DNA of 64,000 bases from Fratercula arctica (GCA_947846985.1 CANTUZ010000025.1:4462100-4526099), one strand, 5' to 3'. Positions 32,975 through 43,639 are shown, numbered from the stretch's first letter. A program made the numbers and translations. The notes: generated by a model not told the origin, from the sequence alone.

Positions 32975-33070
32975 GCTTTCAATTATTTCTGTGGTGACAT
33001 TGGCTATCGTTACATTTATAGTATTATGCTATCTGTTCACGCACTCTAACTCCTACTGATTGGCTGCATG

Positions 33071-33318
33071 CTATTTTCACGAGCTGTCCACGCGCGGGCA
33101 GCATCCTGCTGATAGGTTGAGGGTCGATTGCCACGCGCTTCTCAGTGTCTTCTAACTGGTCGTCTCTGACTGTTCACACAGAGCAGCAGCTTTGCTTTTC
33201 ACATTCCTTTCCTTGCTGATATCTCCTGGCACTTGCTTCTCAAGGCGCCTCTCACGGGTACAACTTTGTCTCATCAAGGCCAAACAGATTCCCTACGCTG
33301 CTCTCTATCATCTCCACA
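33071..33318 (-). repeat. A-type LTR U3 fragment inside provirus B
   Basis: From 'ctgtccacgcgcgggcagcatcctgctgatagg' to 'ctctatcatctccaca' it matches the provirus A LTR (about 15005-15249), including the polypurine tract beyond it ('attcccccttttttatttttt'). The R-U5 part and TATA region are absent. It marks where an A-type 3' end was joined to the B-type env/LTR. Confidence 0.9.
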
Positions 33319-33419
33319 ATTCCCCCTTTTTTATTTTTTATGCAACAAAAAGCTTGATTAATCATTTTTTGCACTATTTTCTGTAAGCAGCCTAAAATAC
33401 AGCATATGACAAGCATTGG

Positions 33420-33793
33420 ATGACAAAGATGACATGTTTGATACCCCATGTCTGTAAAGAGACCTGTATTTTAGCGAACACATAAGCTGGTCTGTTATCA
33501 GTTTTTACAGTTTTCGGTACTCCCATGACTGCAAGGCATTGCAACTAATGTCGAATGACATCACGAGCCTTCTCTCCTATATGAGCACTAGCTACAACAA
33601 GGTGAGAAAACAAATCAACTGAAACATGTACATAGTGCAAACGTCCCAATTCCATAATGTGTATAACATCGAATTGCCAAAGTTCATCAGGTGTGAGCAT
33701 TCGCAGGGTAATCCCCACAAATGATGGCAGAGGAGCCGGCTGCTGACAGCGCAAACGACCCTGTGAAATCAATCGTGCTAACATTTCAATCAT
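33420..33793 (-). pseudogene. pol: A-type integrase fragment in provirus B
   Basis: Homologous to 15525-15897 of provirus A: TPDELWQFDVIHIMELG, FSHLVVASAHIGEKARDVIRH, then frameshift and a TDN-region match. A deletion between similar 'acatgttt' sequences (A positions ~15378 and ~15521) removed the segment that in A carries the catalytic Glu. Inactive. Confidence 0.82.
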
Positions 33794-34079
33794 CGTAGTT
33801 ACTGTTTTTTGAAAAGTTATGTGGCAAAAATACCCACTCTAATGCAGTCAGGCTCTTTGTGAGTGTATCATCCCACTGTCCTATCAGGGTGTAAGGTTGA
33901 AATTTTTGATGTATCATAAACAAATCTGCAATGTGCTGTAATGCCTTCTGAGCTGTTGGGGCTAATGAACGTGGAACCTACCAGGGAGGGGGGGTGGGCA
34001 GACACAGCACTTCAGGGCATCCCCTGTATCTTCAAAGTGCGCTCATGTCTAACCCCCTCTCTCCGATCCGAGACAGCCC

Positions 34080-34089
34080 CCTTATATCC
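34080..34089 (-). promoter_or_regulatory. Possible internal TATA box (B copy)
   Basis: GGATATAAGG on minus, the counterpart of 16167-16176, within a conserved GC-rich block 33960-34180. Confidence 0.4.
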
Positions 34090-34182
34090 TGTCCCGGATT
34101 GAGTGGAAAAGTACAGGCTAGGGTCGCTGCATGCGTGGCCAGCACATGCAGCGAGCCTCACCAGACTCATGATCCAGCTTTG

Positions 34183-34955
34183 CTAACTGCGGATGTCTGA
34201 TACCTGACTACCTTGTACTCCCTCCTTGTTATCTTCTTCTTTGAAAGTTAGGTTCTCATAGATACACATATAGTTTTTCAGCAACAGTACTGAGTCCCTT
34301 TTTCCCAACATGCATACTGGGTTTGGTTCAACTAGTAATTTTCCGTCGTGTCTCACTCGAACCATCCTCTATTATCCCATACACATGCCACCCCGTGGCC
34401 CATAGTTGGGACACAACAGTATTCTATAACTCGTACAAGGGTATGATGCAAAACAACATCTGCAACTGATCGTATAATGCTTATTAAACATAGCAAACAG
34501 CATACTAAACATAACAGACAGATTCCTTCCACACAGGCAATGAGTATAATTTCCTTCAACCAACCCCACCCCCAACTCCATCCAGCAAAGAGATTTCACC
34601 CAGTGGTCTCCACAAGTTGCTGGCTCGGTCGGTGCAGTTCTTGCAACTGGGCATGGATGGATTTGGAGTGGTCACTTAGATTCATACAACACAGTCCTTT
34701 AAAATCTTGACAACCGTGTCCGTGAGCTAAAAGCAAAAAATCAATAGCAGCTCTGTTTTGCAGCGTTGCATGTCGAATACTATCTACATCTAGCAATAAC
34801 TCAGAAATAGCTGTACTAGTAGCATTACTAAATTTATCCCTGGCAGCGAGAGAGTCCTTGTTTTCAAGAATCCTTGGCATCGAAAGAGTCCTTGTTAGCA
34901 AGAGCGCATGCGGACTCCCTGTTCTTGCTGGGACTGTGCTTTGATCTTCTTCCAC
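34183..34955 (-). pseudogene. env: Alpharetrovirus-like TM, core copy in B
   Basis: Closely similar to 16270-17032. Frame 34955-34596 has [17 protein letters not shown] and C-QDFKGL-CC; 34559-34353 and 34365-34183 carry anchor and tail (CLLCLVCCLLCLISII). As in A, the first ~40 codons of the ectodomain frame derive from the embedded LTR-I. No SU. Confidence 0.85.
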
Positions 34956-35151
34956 AACAGGCCAAGATTCTCAGGCAGCTAGATAAGGTGTCCCTGAGTC
35001 CATTACAGACTTACATCATCTAAGTGTTTTTCTTGCAAGCATCTGAGACTGAATAACAATTAGTGTGATAGATGTGTTTTCCAGCACCCAGGTGCGAGTC
35101 CCTTGAGCATATTTACAATCCTCCTTGCTGATCTTCCGTTGCTTTCCCATA
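34840..35151 (-). repeat. Embedded LTR-I promoter half (B copy)
   Basis: Counterpart of 16915-17228, again with a polypurine tract (35152-35167) before its U3 start and lacking the TATA-containing block present in the solo LTR-I at 52470-52964. Confidence 0.8.
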
Positions 35152-35167
35152 TTCCACCCCCCTGCTC

Positions 35168-35842
35168 AAGAGACTGCTTCTGCTGGTGTTCATTTAGTCT
35201 CACAGGGTATAACACAGAGTAATTTACAAAGACATGCAATAACATATATACATATAGGGAAAAAAAAAACCAAAACATATCTCTATAAAACTGCTTGAAT
35301 CAGATGTCTTATTTCTCTTTTTCTACTGCTGTCTTGTAGCATGTATGGCATACTTTTGTGCTAAGACGGCACATTTCCCTTCTAATTATTCCCTTTTTCT
35401 TCTCTCATCACTTACAGCTGACATAAAAGTCTGCCTTGCAACAAGAGCTCACCCTTAAGTTTCTCATTTTCCTACAGAGCATCCTATAGATTCTAGATTA
35501 ACTCCTTTTCCCAATCAACCATGATCTTATAGGCAAACAACAAACAACCAGTCATATGCCCTGCATGGGTAAGCTGTTCCCGAGACTGTAAGCATGTCGG
35601 CTGGCGAAAACGCCCCCAATATTTCAGGACTTCCATCGGTTCTACGGCCCATCATGGTCTATCTACCTGGGGTGCACTCGCCTTACATCTAAACATTGTG
35701 TATGTACAAACTTCTTCGCTTGACAGTGTGTCAGCCCTAGTCACGTACGAGCACAGTACCACACCGGGCAGAACACCTGCTCAAGCGGAGTCACCAAACG
35801 ACACTGCACACAGCAACAAACAAACAGTAGCACAGATGCTGA
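35168..35842 (-). other. Non-coding stretch of the shared core (B copy)
   Basis: Aligns with 17243-18060 of provirus A apart from the short pyrimidine tract. No sustained frame. Confidence 0.6.
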
Positions 35843-36568
35843 TCAGCAGATATAAATTGGCACCCACACACACTTACACAGCAGACATAGAAAAAAACAC
35901 CACTTGTATCTCAGGGAGATGGCTGGGGCGGGGGAGGGGAGGGGGGGGGAGTGGCGGCTGTTTTCACTTGTATAAGCAGGTCCATTATCGGTCTTAATTT
36001 CTCGTGGTAGTCCCATGACTGCAAAACAACTCGTAAGATGCCTAATTACATGTAAGGCCCTCTCGCCAGCCTGAGCTGTGGCCCAAAGAAAGTCACTATA
36101 AGCATCAATAGTAACATGTACATATTTCAGTCGTCCAAACTCGGGAACGTGTGTGACATCCATCTGCCAGAGCTCACAAGGACCCAATCCTCGTGGGTTA
36201 ACGCCTAAACCGAGCCCAGGGCCGTGGTGACTACAGGTGGGACAAGCACGCACGATTCCTCTGGCTTCATCCATAGTGACATTGAACTGTCGATGCAATC
36301 CCTTAGCGTTTTGATGGAACATGCCATGTGATTCCCTGGCTTTGATGAATTCACTCAGGGGGGCTGCCACTGCCACCAGTCTGTCTGCTCGGGCGTTACC
36401 TTCTCCTAACCCTTGGTCCCACATGTGACTCCGAATGTGGATGACACAAAATGGAGCAGTACGTTGCTTAATCGCTGCCTGTAGCGCTCTCAGCAGCTCA
36501 AAGAGCCGCCGATTAGACAGCTCTCTTATTCTTGCGTCCGCTCTGGCTCTGTCCTTCTCCCCTGACAT
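35843..36568 (-). pseudogene. pol: RNase H C-terminus and integrase N-terminus
   Basis: 241-codon frame. RNase H end (CVIHIRSHMWDQGLGEGNARAD), zinc-binding region ending RACPTCSHHGPG, then the integrase core with D in WQMDVTHVPEFG and D in KTDNGPAYTSEN. The glutamate part is missing; the frame then runs into non-coding DNA (SPPLPSPAPAISLRY). It is joined upstream directly to the Gag linker, so capsid to RT have been deleted. Provirus A lacks this segment, with a breakpoint in G-rich sequence near 18115. Confidence 0.85.
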
Positions 36569-37062
36569 TCTGACAATACACTGCTATACCCTGATTCTGG
36601 CCGCGCACGCATAAGCGGTTGAAAAGGACGAACAAACGCGATGCCTGGCGCAAATGGAGGAGGCTTAATAATGGAGGAACGCGATAACGACTTTCGTCTC
36701 TGTTGCTGTAAAATCTCCTCCGCAGTTGTAGCAGAGGCAGCCATAGCTTTAATCAGGGTTAAAGGTGGACATAAATCAGGTTCAGTCTCTGGATTTATTA
36801 GGCCAGGATCAAAGGGATCTTCTGGCTCTTTGCCTCCTGAATTCTGTTTTTGGTAATGTTTTTCAGAATTGGGAATTTGAGCATATTTAGGCTGAGGGTC
36901 TGCAACTGGGGGTGTCATTTCAAAAGACTGAGGTTCCTTTGGGGGAGCTTGTGGTGCCCCTCCAGCAACCCCTTGCAGGGCTCTGGCAAGGACAAGTGCA
37001 GCGTCTCCCGCGTTTGCAATTCCTCCCCCACTTTTAGCCACTGAGCCAAATCGTAGGACCAC
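36526..37062 (-). pseudogene. gag: Gag linker, provirus B
   Basis: 178-codon frame rich in Pro/Gln: APPKEPQSFEMTPP, PKYAQIPNSEKHYQKQN, AEEILQQQRRKSLSR, IIKPPPFAPG. Lies between matrix and the site where capsid should begin. Counterpart of 18082-18506 in A. Confidence 0.7.
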
Positions 37063-37230
37063 CCTTCAGGGAACCATAAGCAATAATCACGTATCCATAC
37101 AAGCAGAAAATTTCCAAGTCAAATACTCATTCGCATCCTATGAACCCATCTCTGCTTCTTCTAGCATAGTACAAATCCATCTCCTCACTTTCTATTCTTT
37201 AACACTATCTCCCTTTTCTGATACATTACA

Positions 37231-38260
37231 CTATTGCGTATCCCCAGACTCGTCCGCTGCTGTTTCAGACGGATCACCCGTTCCTGGACTCCCACACACC
37301 CTCTCCTCAACCGCCTGCAAACCCTCCTTGATAACCTCATGAGCCTTTTTATAAGCAGCCCGTATCGCGCCCGCTTTCAAACCCTTATCAAGTCTCTGCA
37401 TTTCCGCGAGCAATTGCTGCATACTGTTCTGTTGTTCGTGGAGAGCGTCACAGAGCTCTGCAGTATCTTTAGGTGGATAGATGGTTTTCAGACGAACGTC
37501 CTCAGAGGATGATGATGTTTCCATAGGCTGAGGAGAGTCGGGGGGAACCTGCATGGATGACTCCGGTAGACCAGAGTACGGTGGAGCGGTCGGTTGTGGA
37601 GGCGAAAACGTCCATTCGTCAAACGCCCCCCAGAACTCCTTTTCTGACTGCTTTATTACAGGAAATGCATTGGAGGATGAACTGTTTCCCTCTTCCCCAG
37701 CTGCATCTAACACCCTCCAGGCTGCAGCAGCAATAACAGCTGATCCATGCATGCCTGCAATCAGTCCCTTCACCTGTCGATAAGTGCCTGCCAGGTTCCA
37801 GGCTTCCTTATTCTCTGACTGCACTGCTTCCCACATTTCCACTCCAATTCTAGTCCATGTTGAAAGGTCAAAAACTGAGTCGGATCTCTGAGCAATCCTC
37901 ATTGTCGGCATCAAGATAATAGTTCCAGTAAAGCACTCTCACTAAGGTTTTCCCTGGCACTTTTTGCCAGCTGCAGCAAACTTTGTACCGCTGCCTTATC
38001 GCCTTATACTTTTTCATACAGTTAATAACATCTCGCCAAGATTTCATCAACTTTTTTGTAGTTTTATCATCATCTATAACTTTATCCCATAAGCAATCTC
38101 CAAATGTTCGCCACTCTTCTACTTCAAACATATCGTCTGGGTCCTTAAAGTATCCTGGAGCTTTGCCTAATGCAATTAACCCGGCCAGATCTTTTATAGG
38201 GCCTACTCCCCGCTTTTCTAAAAAGCATTGTAAAAATTGTAAAGCTACCTCTCTATCCAT
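37231..38260 (-). pseudogene. gag: Class II ERV gag matrix, provirus B
   Basis: Start ATG at 38260 (MDREVALQFLQCFLEKRG). Matrix-like helical domain in frame 38260-37868, then a frameshift near 37900 into 37914-37231. The second frame has Trp-rich matrix sequence, the sequence QPTAPPYSG containing a PTAP late-domain motif (Tsg101 binding in other retroviruses), and a charged C-terminal helix. Unrelated at sequence level to the provirus A matrix. Between 37231 and 37062 no frame is open. Confidence 0.8.
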
Positions 38261-38526
38261 TTGCGACGCGTCGTCTTCCTCTTTATGATCCCTTGATTAC
38301 TTATGATCCCTTAATTACTTGTGATCCCTTGATTACTCTGTTTGCAGCCTTTTTTCTTTTCCGTTTAGGTAGCTTTCCTCGGACGGCGATCCTCCTCTTA
38401 ATTATCCGAAGATCAGGTACGGACAGACATATCATGTACCAGCCATATCATGTACTGTCTTTTACCCCCTGGTCGCTGCTACCAGTGCTTTTCCGAGCTC
38501 GCTGTCCGGTGGGAACAAGGCTGGGG

Positions 38527-38544
38527 GTCCCTGTTCGGGCGCCA
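38527..38544 (-). other. Provirus B primer-binding site, tRNA-Lys3
   Basis: TGGCGCCCGAACAGGGAC on minus, a perfect 18-nt match to the known tRNA-Lys3 primer-binding site; 2 nt after the 5' LTR. Confidence 0.95.
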
Positions 38545-38546
38545 CT

Positions 38547-38899
38547 TGCGACGAGCGAGGGAAGACAAGCAGCCGACTCAATGTGAGTGATAAAGCAAGC
38601 TTCAGTTTATTGCCCGAATACGCTTCATTATATAGCTACTGGTTACATCATCGCTTGAATATTGGCTAATTATAAAAGTCATCTGCTCACTGCGATTGGC
38701 TCTCTGTCCACACGACAGGGTTCAGCCTTAGTTCCCTATTCTTATCAGCTCCTTATTCTTGCTTCTGCATTCTCATGGCTTGTTTACTTAGTACTTTCCC
38801 ATTGCTGAGCTGTAACTTTCCACTTGCTTCTACGCTATTCTCATCTCACATAACTCCTCTATTGTCCCATGACCTTGCTCCTCAAGCCATTCTGCAACA
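38547..38899 (-). repeat. Provirus B 5' LTR
   Basis: 353 bp. Differs from 32205-32557 at three sites (a/c in 'cgaata-g', t/g in 'tact-gt', c/t in 'cccat-gctg'). Confidence 0.95.
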
Positions 38900-38905
38900 C
38901 TTGGC

Positions 38906-39610
38906 TGCCTTGGACTCCAGTTCATACTGGAGTTCTAGCATGTCCGGCACAGCAGCGCTCAGCGGTGGCGTGACTTCATTCAGGCCACGATAGTCTACAG
39001 TTAGCCTCCACTCTCCATTAGATTTTCGCACCGGCCATATGGGACTGTTAAAAGGCGAGCGAGTCTTGCTGATCACTCCTTGAACCTCTAGTTGACGAAT
39101 CAGCTTATGGATGGGAATCAGAGAGTCTCGGTTAGTGCGATATTGCCGCCAATGCACCGTTGTGGTAGCAATCGGCACCTGCTGTTCTTCGACCCTCAAC
39201 AACCCCACAACAGAAGAGTCCTCCGAGAGACCAGGCAAGGTAGACAACTGTTTAACTTCCTCCGTCTCCAAGGCAGCTATGCCAAAGGCCCACCGATACC
39301 CCTTTGGGTCCTTAAAATAGCCTCTCCTGAGGTAATCTATACCAAGGATGCATGGAGCCTCTGGGCCAGTCACAATGGGATGCTTTTGCCACTCATTCCC
39401 AGTTAGGCTCACTTCCGCCTCCAATACAGTCAACTCTTGGGATCCCCCTGTCACCCCAGAAATACAAATGGGTTCTGCCCCTCTATAGCTTGATGGTATT
39501 AGGGTGCACTGTGCTCCTGTGTCCACTAGAGCCTTATACTCCTGTGGGTCTGATGTGCCAGGCCATCGAATCCACACTGTCCAATAAACCCGGTTGTCCC
39601 TTTCCTCCAC
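38906..39610 (-). pseudogene. pol: ERVL copy 2 protease and RT N-terminus
   Basis: Same content as 27890-28583: VDTGAQCTLIP, ILGIDYLRRG, SPIWPVRKSNGEWRLTVDYR. Open until the provirus B insertion, which truncates it inside RT; the last few codons in the frame are LTR. Confidence 0.92.
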
Positions 39611-39829
39611 CTGGCTGGAGGCAGGGCCCCTCTAATACTGGTCATGGTATCCGGTACTCACTTCCTGCAGAAATGACTTGGAGGTTCCTTCAAGAGGATC
39701 AGAAGCAAGATCAGGCCTTCTGCTCTGTCTGGGGAACTGCCCACTGGAAACTGGGGCGGCACTTTTCCTGGAGGGATCCCCTTTTGTGGTTGTCCTTCCT
39801 CGCAACTCCTGTACCCGTGTCCGCAGGAT

Positions 39830-40582
39830 TCAAGTAGGTTGTCCATCCCACTTCCTCATGTCCTCTCCATGGTCTCGCAGGTAGAACCACAGGGTGCCTC
39901 GTGGTGTATACCCTCTGTAGTCTCTCTCTTGAGTGGGGAAACGCCTGCTCCTAATAGCTGAGATGCTGGCCCGTACAGGTGGGGAGTAGGATATATTCTC
40001 TTTAAGTTGCTGGACCTTCCGGGACAGTTTCTCCACAGCTGAGACAAGGGGGGAAGAGAGGCTTTCTTCATATCGCCAGAGCCAGCCAGCCACCTCATCC
40101 ACCGTTGGTCCCTCTTCGCCTTTCCATTCCATTACTGCCAGTGAGTTGGCATATGACGATGGTGCACTCCGTACAAACTTCCGCCACGTGGGCCTTGTGC
40201 AGTGCACCTCATCCGGGTCCGTGGGTAAGTCTGTATTGTCCAAGTCATAATAAATCATCTCCCGCATGGCTAATTCTCTCAGGTACTGGATACCTCTTTC
40301 CATGGTGGTCCACTTGCTTGGGTGACATACAACATCTTCACTGAAGGGGTACCTCTCCCTCACGCCTGACAGGAGTCGTTTCCAGAGGCTGAGGGCTTGG
40401 GTCTTCTTCCCAATTGCCTTGTCAATGCCGCCTTCCCTAGACAGGGATCCCAGCTGCCTGGCTTCCCTACCCTCTAATTCCAGGCTACTGGCCCTGTTAT
40501 CCCAACACAGAAGCAGCCAGGTGACAATGTGCTCACCTGAAAGTCGGCTAAAATCTTTTCGCATCTCCTGCAGCTCACTCAA
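39830..40582 (-). pseudogene. gag: ERVL copy 2 Gag, capsid part
   Basis: Begins MSELQEMRKDFSRLSGEHIV and ends at a TGA at 39830-39832 where copy 1 has TGG; the same phase continues beyond. Upstream, reading is open through the codon that is TGA in copy 1. Confidence 0.8.
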
Positions 40583-40684
40583 GGATAGGAATCGGGTAAT
40601 TATCTCTGGTTCTGCCTCTTCCTCCTGTCCTCGTGATGGCCCTGGTTCATCGTCATCTCTTACTAAGCGAACTGATTTCTTTGT

Positions 40685-41530
40685 CTACTTCTTCTTCTGT
40701 ATGGGGGCAACGGATACTGACACGGGTTGGTTCCCTGGTTCAGCGGCAGTGGCTGCCACCAGGGTTGGAGTAGCTGCAGTGCCTGTCGCAGGGGTTGCAG
40801 TAGCCGCAGCGCCTGCTGGTCTGGTCTCTGTCTCTTTCCCCTGAGGGTGCTGCGTAACACTGAGCAGTGCCTGGTAGATACTGGCCAGGGCCCAGCACAG
40901 TGCGGTGAGTTGTGCCTCTCTGGAATAGCCACAGCATTTTCCCTTCAGATATTCTACTATTCTATCAGGGTCCTGTAATTGTTCAGGGGTGAAGTCCCAG
41001 ACCATTGGAGGCGAGAAGTTCTCTAGGTACCTGCCCATGTTCTCCCACATGCCATGCCACCCCTGACTGTCCAGCCTCGGAGCAGAGCTCTGGGTGGTAG
41101 TCTTAAATAGTCGTTTAACCCTAAATGAGACCTGGAACATATTCAGCAGACATAACACTAGGAACATGCTGGTTTGAGCATCCCAAGGATATCCAAAATT
41201 CTCAAAAGCTGTCATAGCTGACCCAAAAGAGAAAAGGGAGGCAAAGGTGCTGGGGAAAGTGTCCCCTCCTGTTTCCCCCATAGACCGGGTATAATTATTA
41301 ATAAATTCTGAGACATGGTGCCCAATGTACAGACAGGACAGCAATACCACATAAGCACCCCAAAATAGCTGTCTGAACAGTGATGTTATCATATCATAAA
41401 CCGATATCATGCAGGACAGCAGAATGATAATCCTGATCCCTCTTCCAGACATGATAAACAGCATCGCAGGGAGTACATAAGCCATATAGGAATTTACATA
41501 ACAGAGCCACGAGAACAAAGGAAGCAACAT
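40685..41530 (-). pseudogene. gag: ERVL copy 2 Gag, hydrophobic N-terminus
   Basis: 281 codons starting MLLPLFSWLCYVNSYMAYVL with the same hydrophobic segments as copy 1 (IIILLSCMISVYDMI, FWGAYVVLLSCLYIG). Ends at TAG 40685-40687 in the Lys-rich patch (IQKKK), where copy 1 has TAC. Confidence 0.78.
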
Positions 41531-41627
41531 GATGATCAGCGACTATTTACCTAATAAAATAAATGCATACAAGAAATTCGTTTTTTTCAAGCTCTAGTTG
41601 GATTCTGTCGTTGTCTCAACCCTTCGA

Positions 41628-41645
41628 GCCCCACGTCGGGCGCCA
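41628..41645 (-). other. ERVL copy 2 primer-binding site
   Basis: TGGCGCCCGACGTGGGGC on minus, one mismatch from tRNA-Lys1,2; 8 nt from the LTR. Confidence 0.85.
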
Positions 41646-41653
41646 AAAAGGAC

Positions 41654-42011
41654 TGTCGTGGTTTGGCCTCAGACGGCAACAAAGAACCACGTGCCGCTCG
41701 CTCGGGTCTTCCCAATACGGGAAGAATCAGAAGAAAAAAGGCAAAACTCTTGGGCTGATACAAAGGCAGTTTAACAGAACAGCAGAGGGAACAAGAAAAC
41801 CAACAACAATAACACGGATAGAGTAATATACAAGCATGATTACGGAACCACCGCTCCCCGCCGCTCACTGACTGCACCCAGGACGCCCCATCCTGCTCCA
41901 AGTGGTGACTCCCTGCCCCCTCCCCCGGCAGCTCAGGGTGGGCATGGCTCACATGGCATGGAATATCCGTGTCTTGGGGAGAATTAACCCTATCCTGCCG
42001 GAACCAGGACA
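41654..42011 (-). repeat. ERVL copy 2 5' LTR
   Basis: 358 bp, ends 'tgtcgtggtttggcc' and 'ccggaaccaggaca'. Right flank 'accat'; the partner duplication would be in or beyond the gap. Confidence 0.9.
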
Positions 42012-42101
42012 ACCATGAAAATCTTTTGTACCACACAGAGATGCACTATTTATTTTGTGGCAAAGTGCTTAAAACAGTTGTCAAACTTAAAGATGAGTTA
42101 C

Positions 42102-42829
42102 TGTCCTGGTTTGAGGTAAAACAGAACCAACTTTCTGTTCAGTACTTTTACTTCTTAGCTAGGCCTCTTCTAACTCTCTGAAATTAACAGCATGTTGTGC
42201 CAAAAACAGTTCGTTCTCAGAGTGATAAGACCAACATTTACATTTTGTGCCAAGGAATGGTACGCAGAGAGGCTCTTGCTTAGACTTATTGCTATAACAA
42301 CCAAGGTCAGCTAACTTTGTTATTTGCCCCGTTGGAGGGTCGGAAGCGGAGAAGCGTAGAGGGGTCCCACCTGCGGGGAGGAGCGGACAGGACAGGTGAC
42401 CTAAAATAGACCAACAGGGGTATTCCATCCCATCTGCCCCATGCTCAGTATAAAAGTTGAGGGATCAAAGGGTCAGCTCTCTTTCTTCAATGGCTGATGT
42501 CCGAGGAGGACCCTGTCTGTTCATCTGCCTTTGATCCCAATCCGTGTGTTCCTGACTCCAGATCTGGAATCCAGTTCCCACCTGTCGCTGAGTCCAGTCT
42601 GGGAGTTCCCCAGTGCCTGCCGGTGATCTCATCCTGGGAGCTTAATACGGTTTTGTATATACTGTATCTATTTTCATTATCTCCTTTTTATCTTATTATT
42701 AATATTTCATTAGTTTAGCTTCTTCTAAACTTGTAAATCTCTTTATCTCTCCTCCTCCTCTCCATGTGCAAGAGGTGGAGGGAGAGCATCTGTCATCGGT
42801 CATTGGCCGATTTGGCCAAAACCACAACA
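42102..42829 (+). repeat. Solo LTR-C
   Basis: 728 bp, ends 'tgtcctggtttgaggt' and 'ggccaaaaccacaaca'. Perfect 5 bp duplication gttac at 42097-42101 and 42830-42834. TATA-like 'cagtataaaagttgag' (~42446). Confidence 0.92.
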
Positions 42830-42963
42830 GTTACACGTTTTCCTTTAGAAAAAGGCAAGTGTTCCAAATTTTCTGTGATGACTAGGGTATATCAGTAGCA
42901 GATATTTTTAAAAAAATAAACGCACTTAATCTGTCCCTTCAAGGTAAAGGTGACTTTTTAACA

Positions 42964-43588
42964 ATGAGCGAGAAACTAACTGCTTTTGAAAAGAAATTTG
43001 CGCTATGGAGAGCATTTTGAAAATGTATATTTGGAAATGTTTCTGTTGTTATGCTTCGAGCTGACTGGAAGGCAGATGCCCTGATTGATTGTGGTAAAAA
43101 GCTCTGTGAATTGCGAACTAAAGTTGAGGCTACCAAAGCTGCTTTAGAGGAAGAACGAAAGACAAAAGAAGCCTCAAGGGCTCATGAAGGACAATTAGAG
43201 ATTGAAAACATGTTTTTGAAAGATGAAATAACTGCTGAAAGGGAGAGGAATCGGAGATTACAGGAAAAATTAGATCTGTTGTTGTCAAATGCTCCAACCC
43301 CCTCTCCCGCCCAAGTCAATAATTTAGATATGTGCCGATCCTGATACTTGGGACGGGGATATCTGGGGTGACCCAGATGATGAGCCCAAGGGGGCAAGTA
43401 ATATTGAAATTCGACCCCTCATTTAAAAAGAGGTGCAGTCAAATGATAGAAATAATTGGAGATATACTACAACACATATCACCCTGTGGTCTGGCCCTGA
43501 GCTTGCTCAAATGCAGGAACAATTTTCATGCAAGACAGGGGAAAGTGCAACTGAATATTTATGGAATGTTTCACCAAAAGGAGTAGAT
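42964..43588 (+). pseudogene. gag: Gag-like, coiled coil
   Basis: Probable ATG at 42964 (MSEKLTAFEKKFALWRAF then a stop). The continuing frame 43051-43344 is a long charged heptad-rich coiled coil (CELRTKVEATKAALEEERK, ENMFLKDEITAERERN), then Pro-rich APTPSPAQ. A frameshift near 43340 leads to further fragments to 43588. No zinc knuckle seen. A coiled coil followed by an aspartyl protease is reminiscent of the chicken ENS-1/ERNI element, a comparison from general knowledge that I could not test. Confidence 0.6.
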
Positions 43589-43639
43589 CGTATCTTGCTG
43601 AGTGAGGAGTAAGCTAGAGGTTATTGGGGTCCTGGTGTA

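Larger units (their letters stand above)
32205..38899 (-). mobile_element. Provirus B, young chimeric class II ERV
   Basis: Complete 6695 bp minus-strand insertion. LTRs of 353 bp differ at only 3 positions by eye (under 1%). Perfect 6 bp duplication cttggc at 32199-32204 and 38900-38905; removing the provirus and one copy restores the RT sequence of ERVL copy 1. Order from the 5' LTR: tRNA-Lys3 PBS, gag matrix, Gag linker, RNase H/integrase fragment, non-coding core, embedded LTR-I half, TM, TATA segment, integrase fragment of A type, A-type LTR U3 fragment, second TM, polypurine tract, 3' LTR. Capsid, nucleocapsid, protease and RT are missing, so it depended on other elements. Confidence 0.93.
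32046..42011 (-). mobile_element. ERVL-type provirus, copy 2 (interrupted)
   Basis: Same family and orientation as copy 1. Pieces: RT fragment 32046-32204, then provirus B, then 38900-42011 with RT N-terminus, protease, Gag, PBS and 5' LTR. The 3' half is lost in or before the gap. Coding sequence is very close to copy 1 but has its own nonsense codons. Confidence 0.9.
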
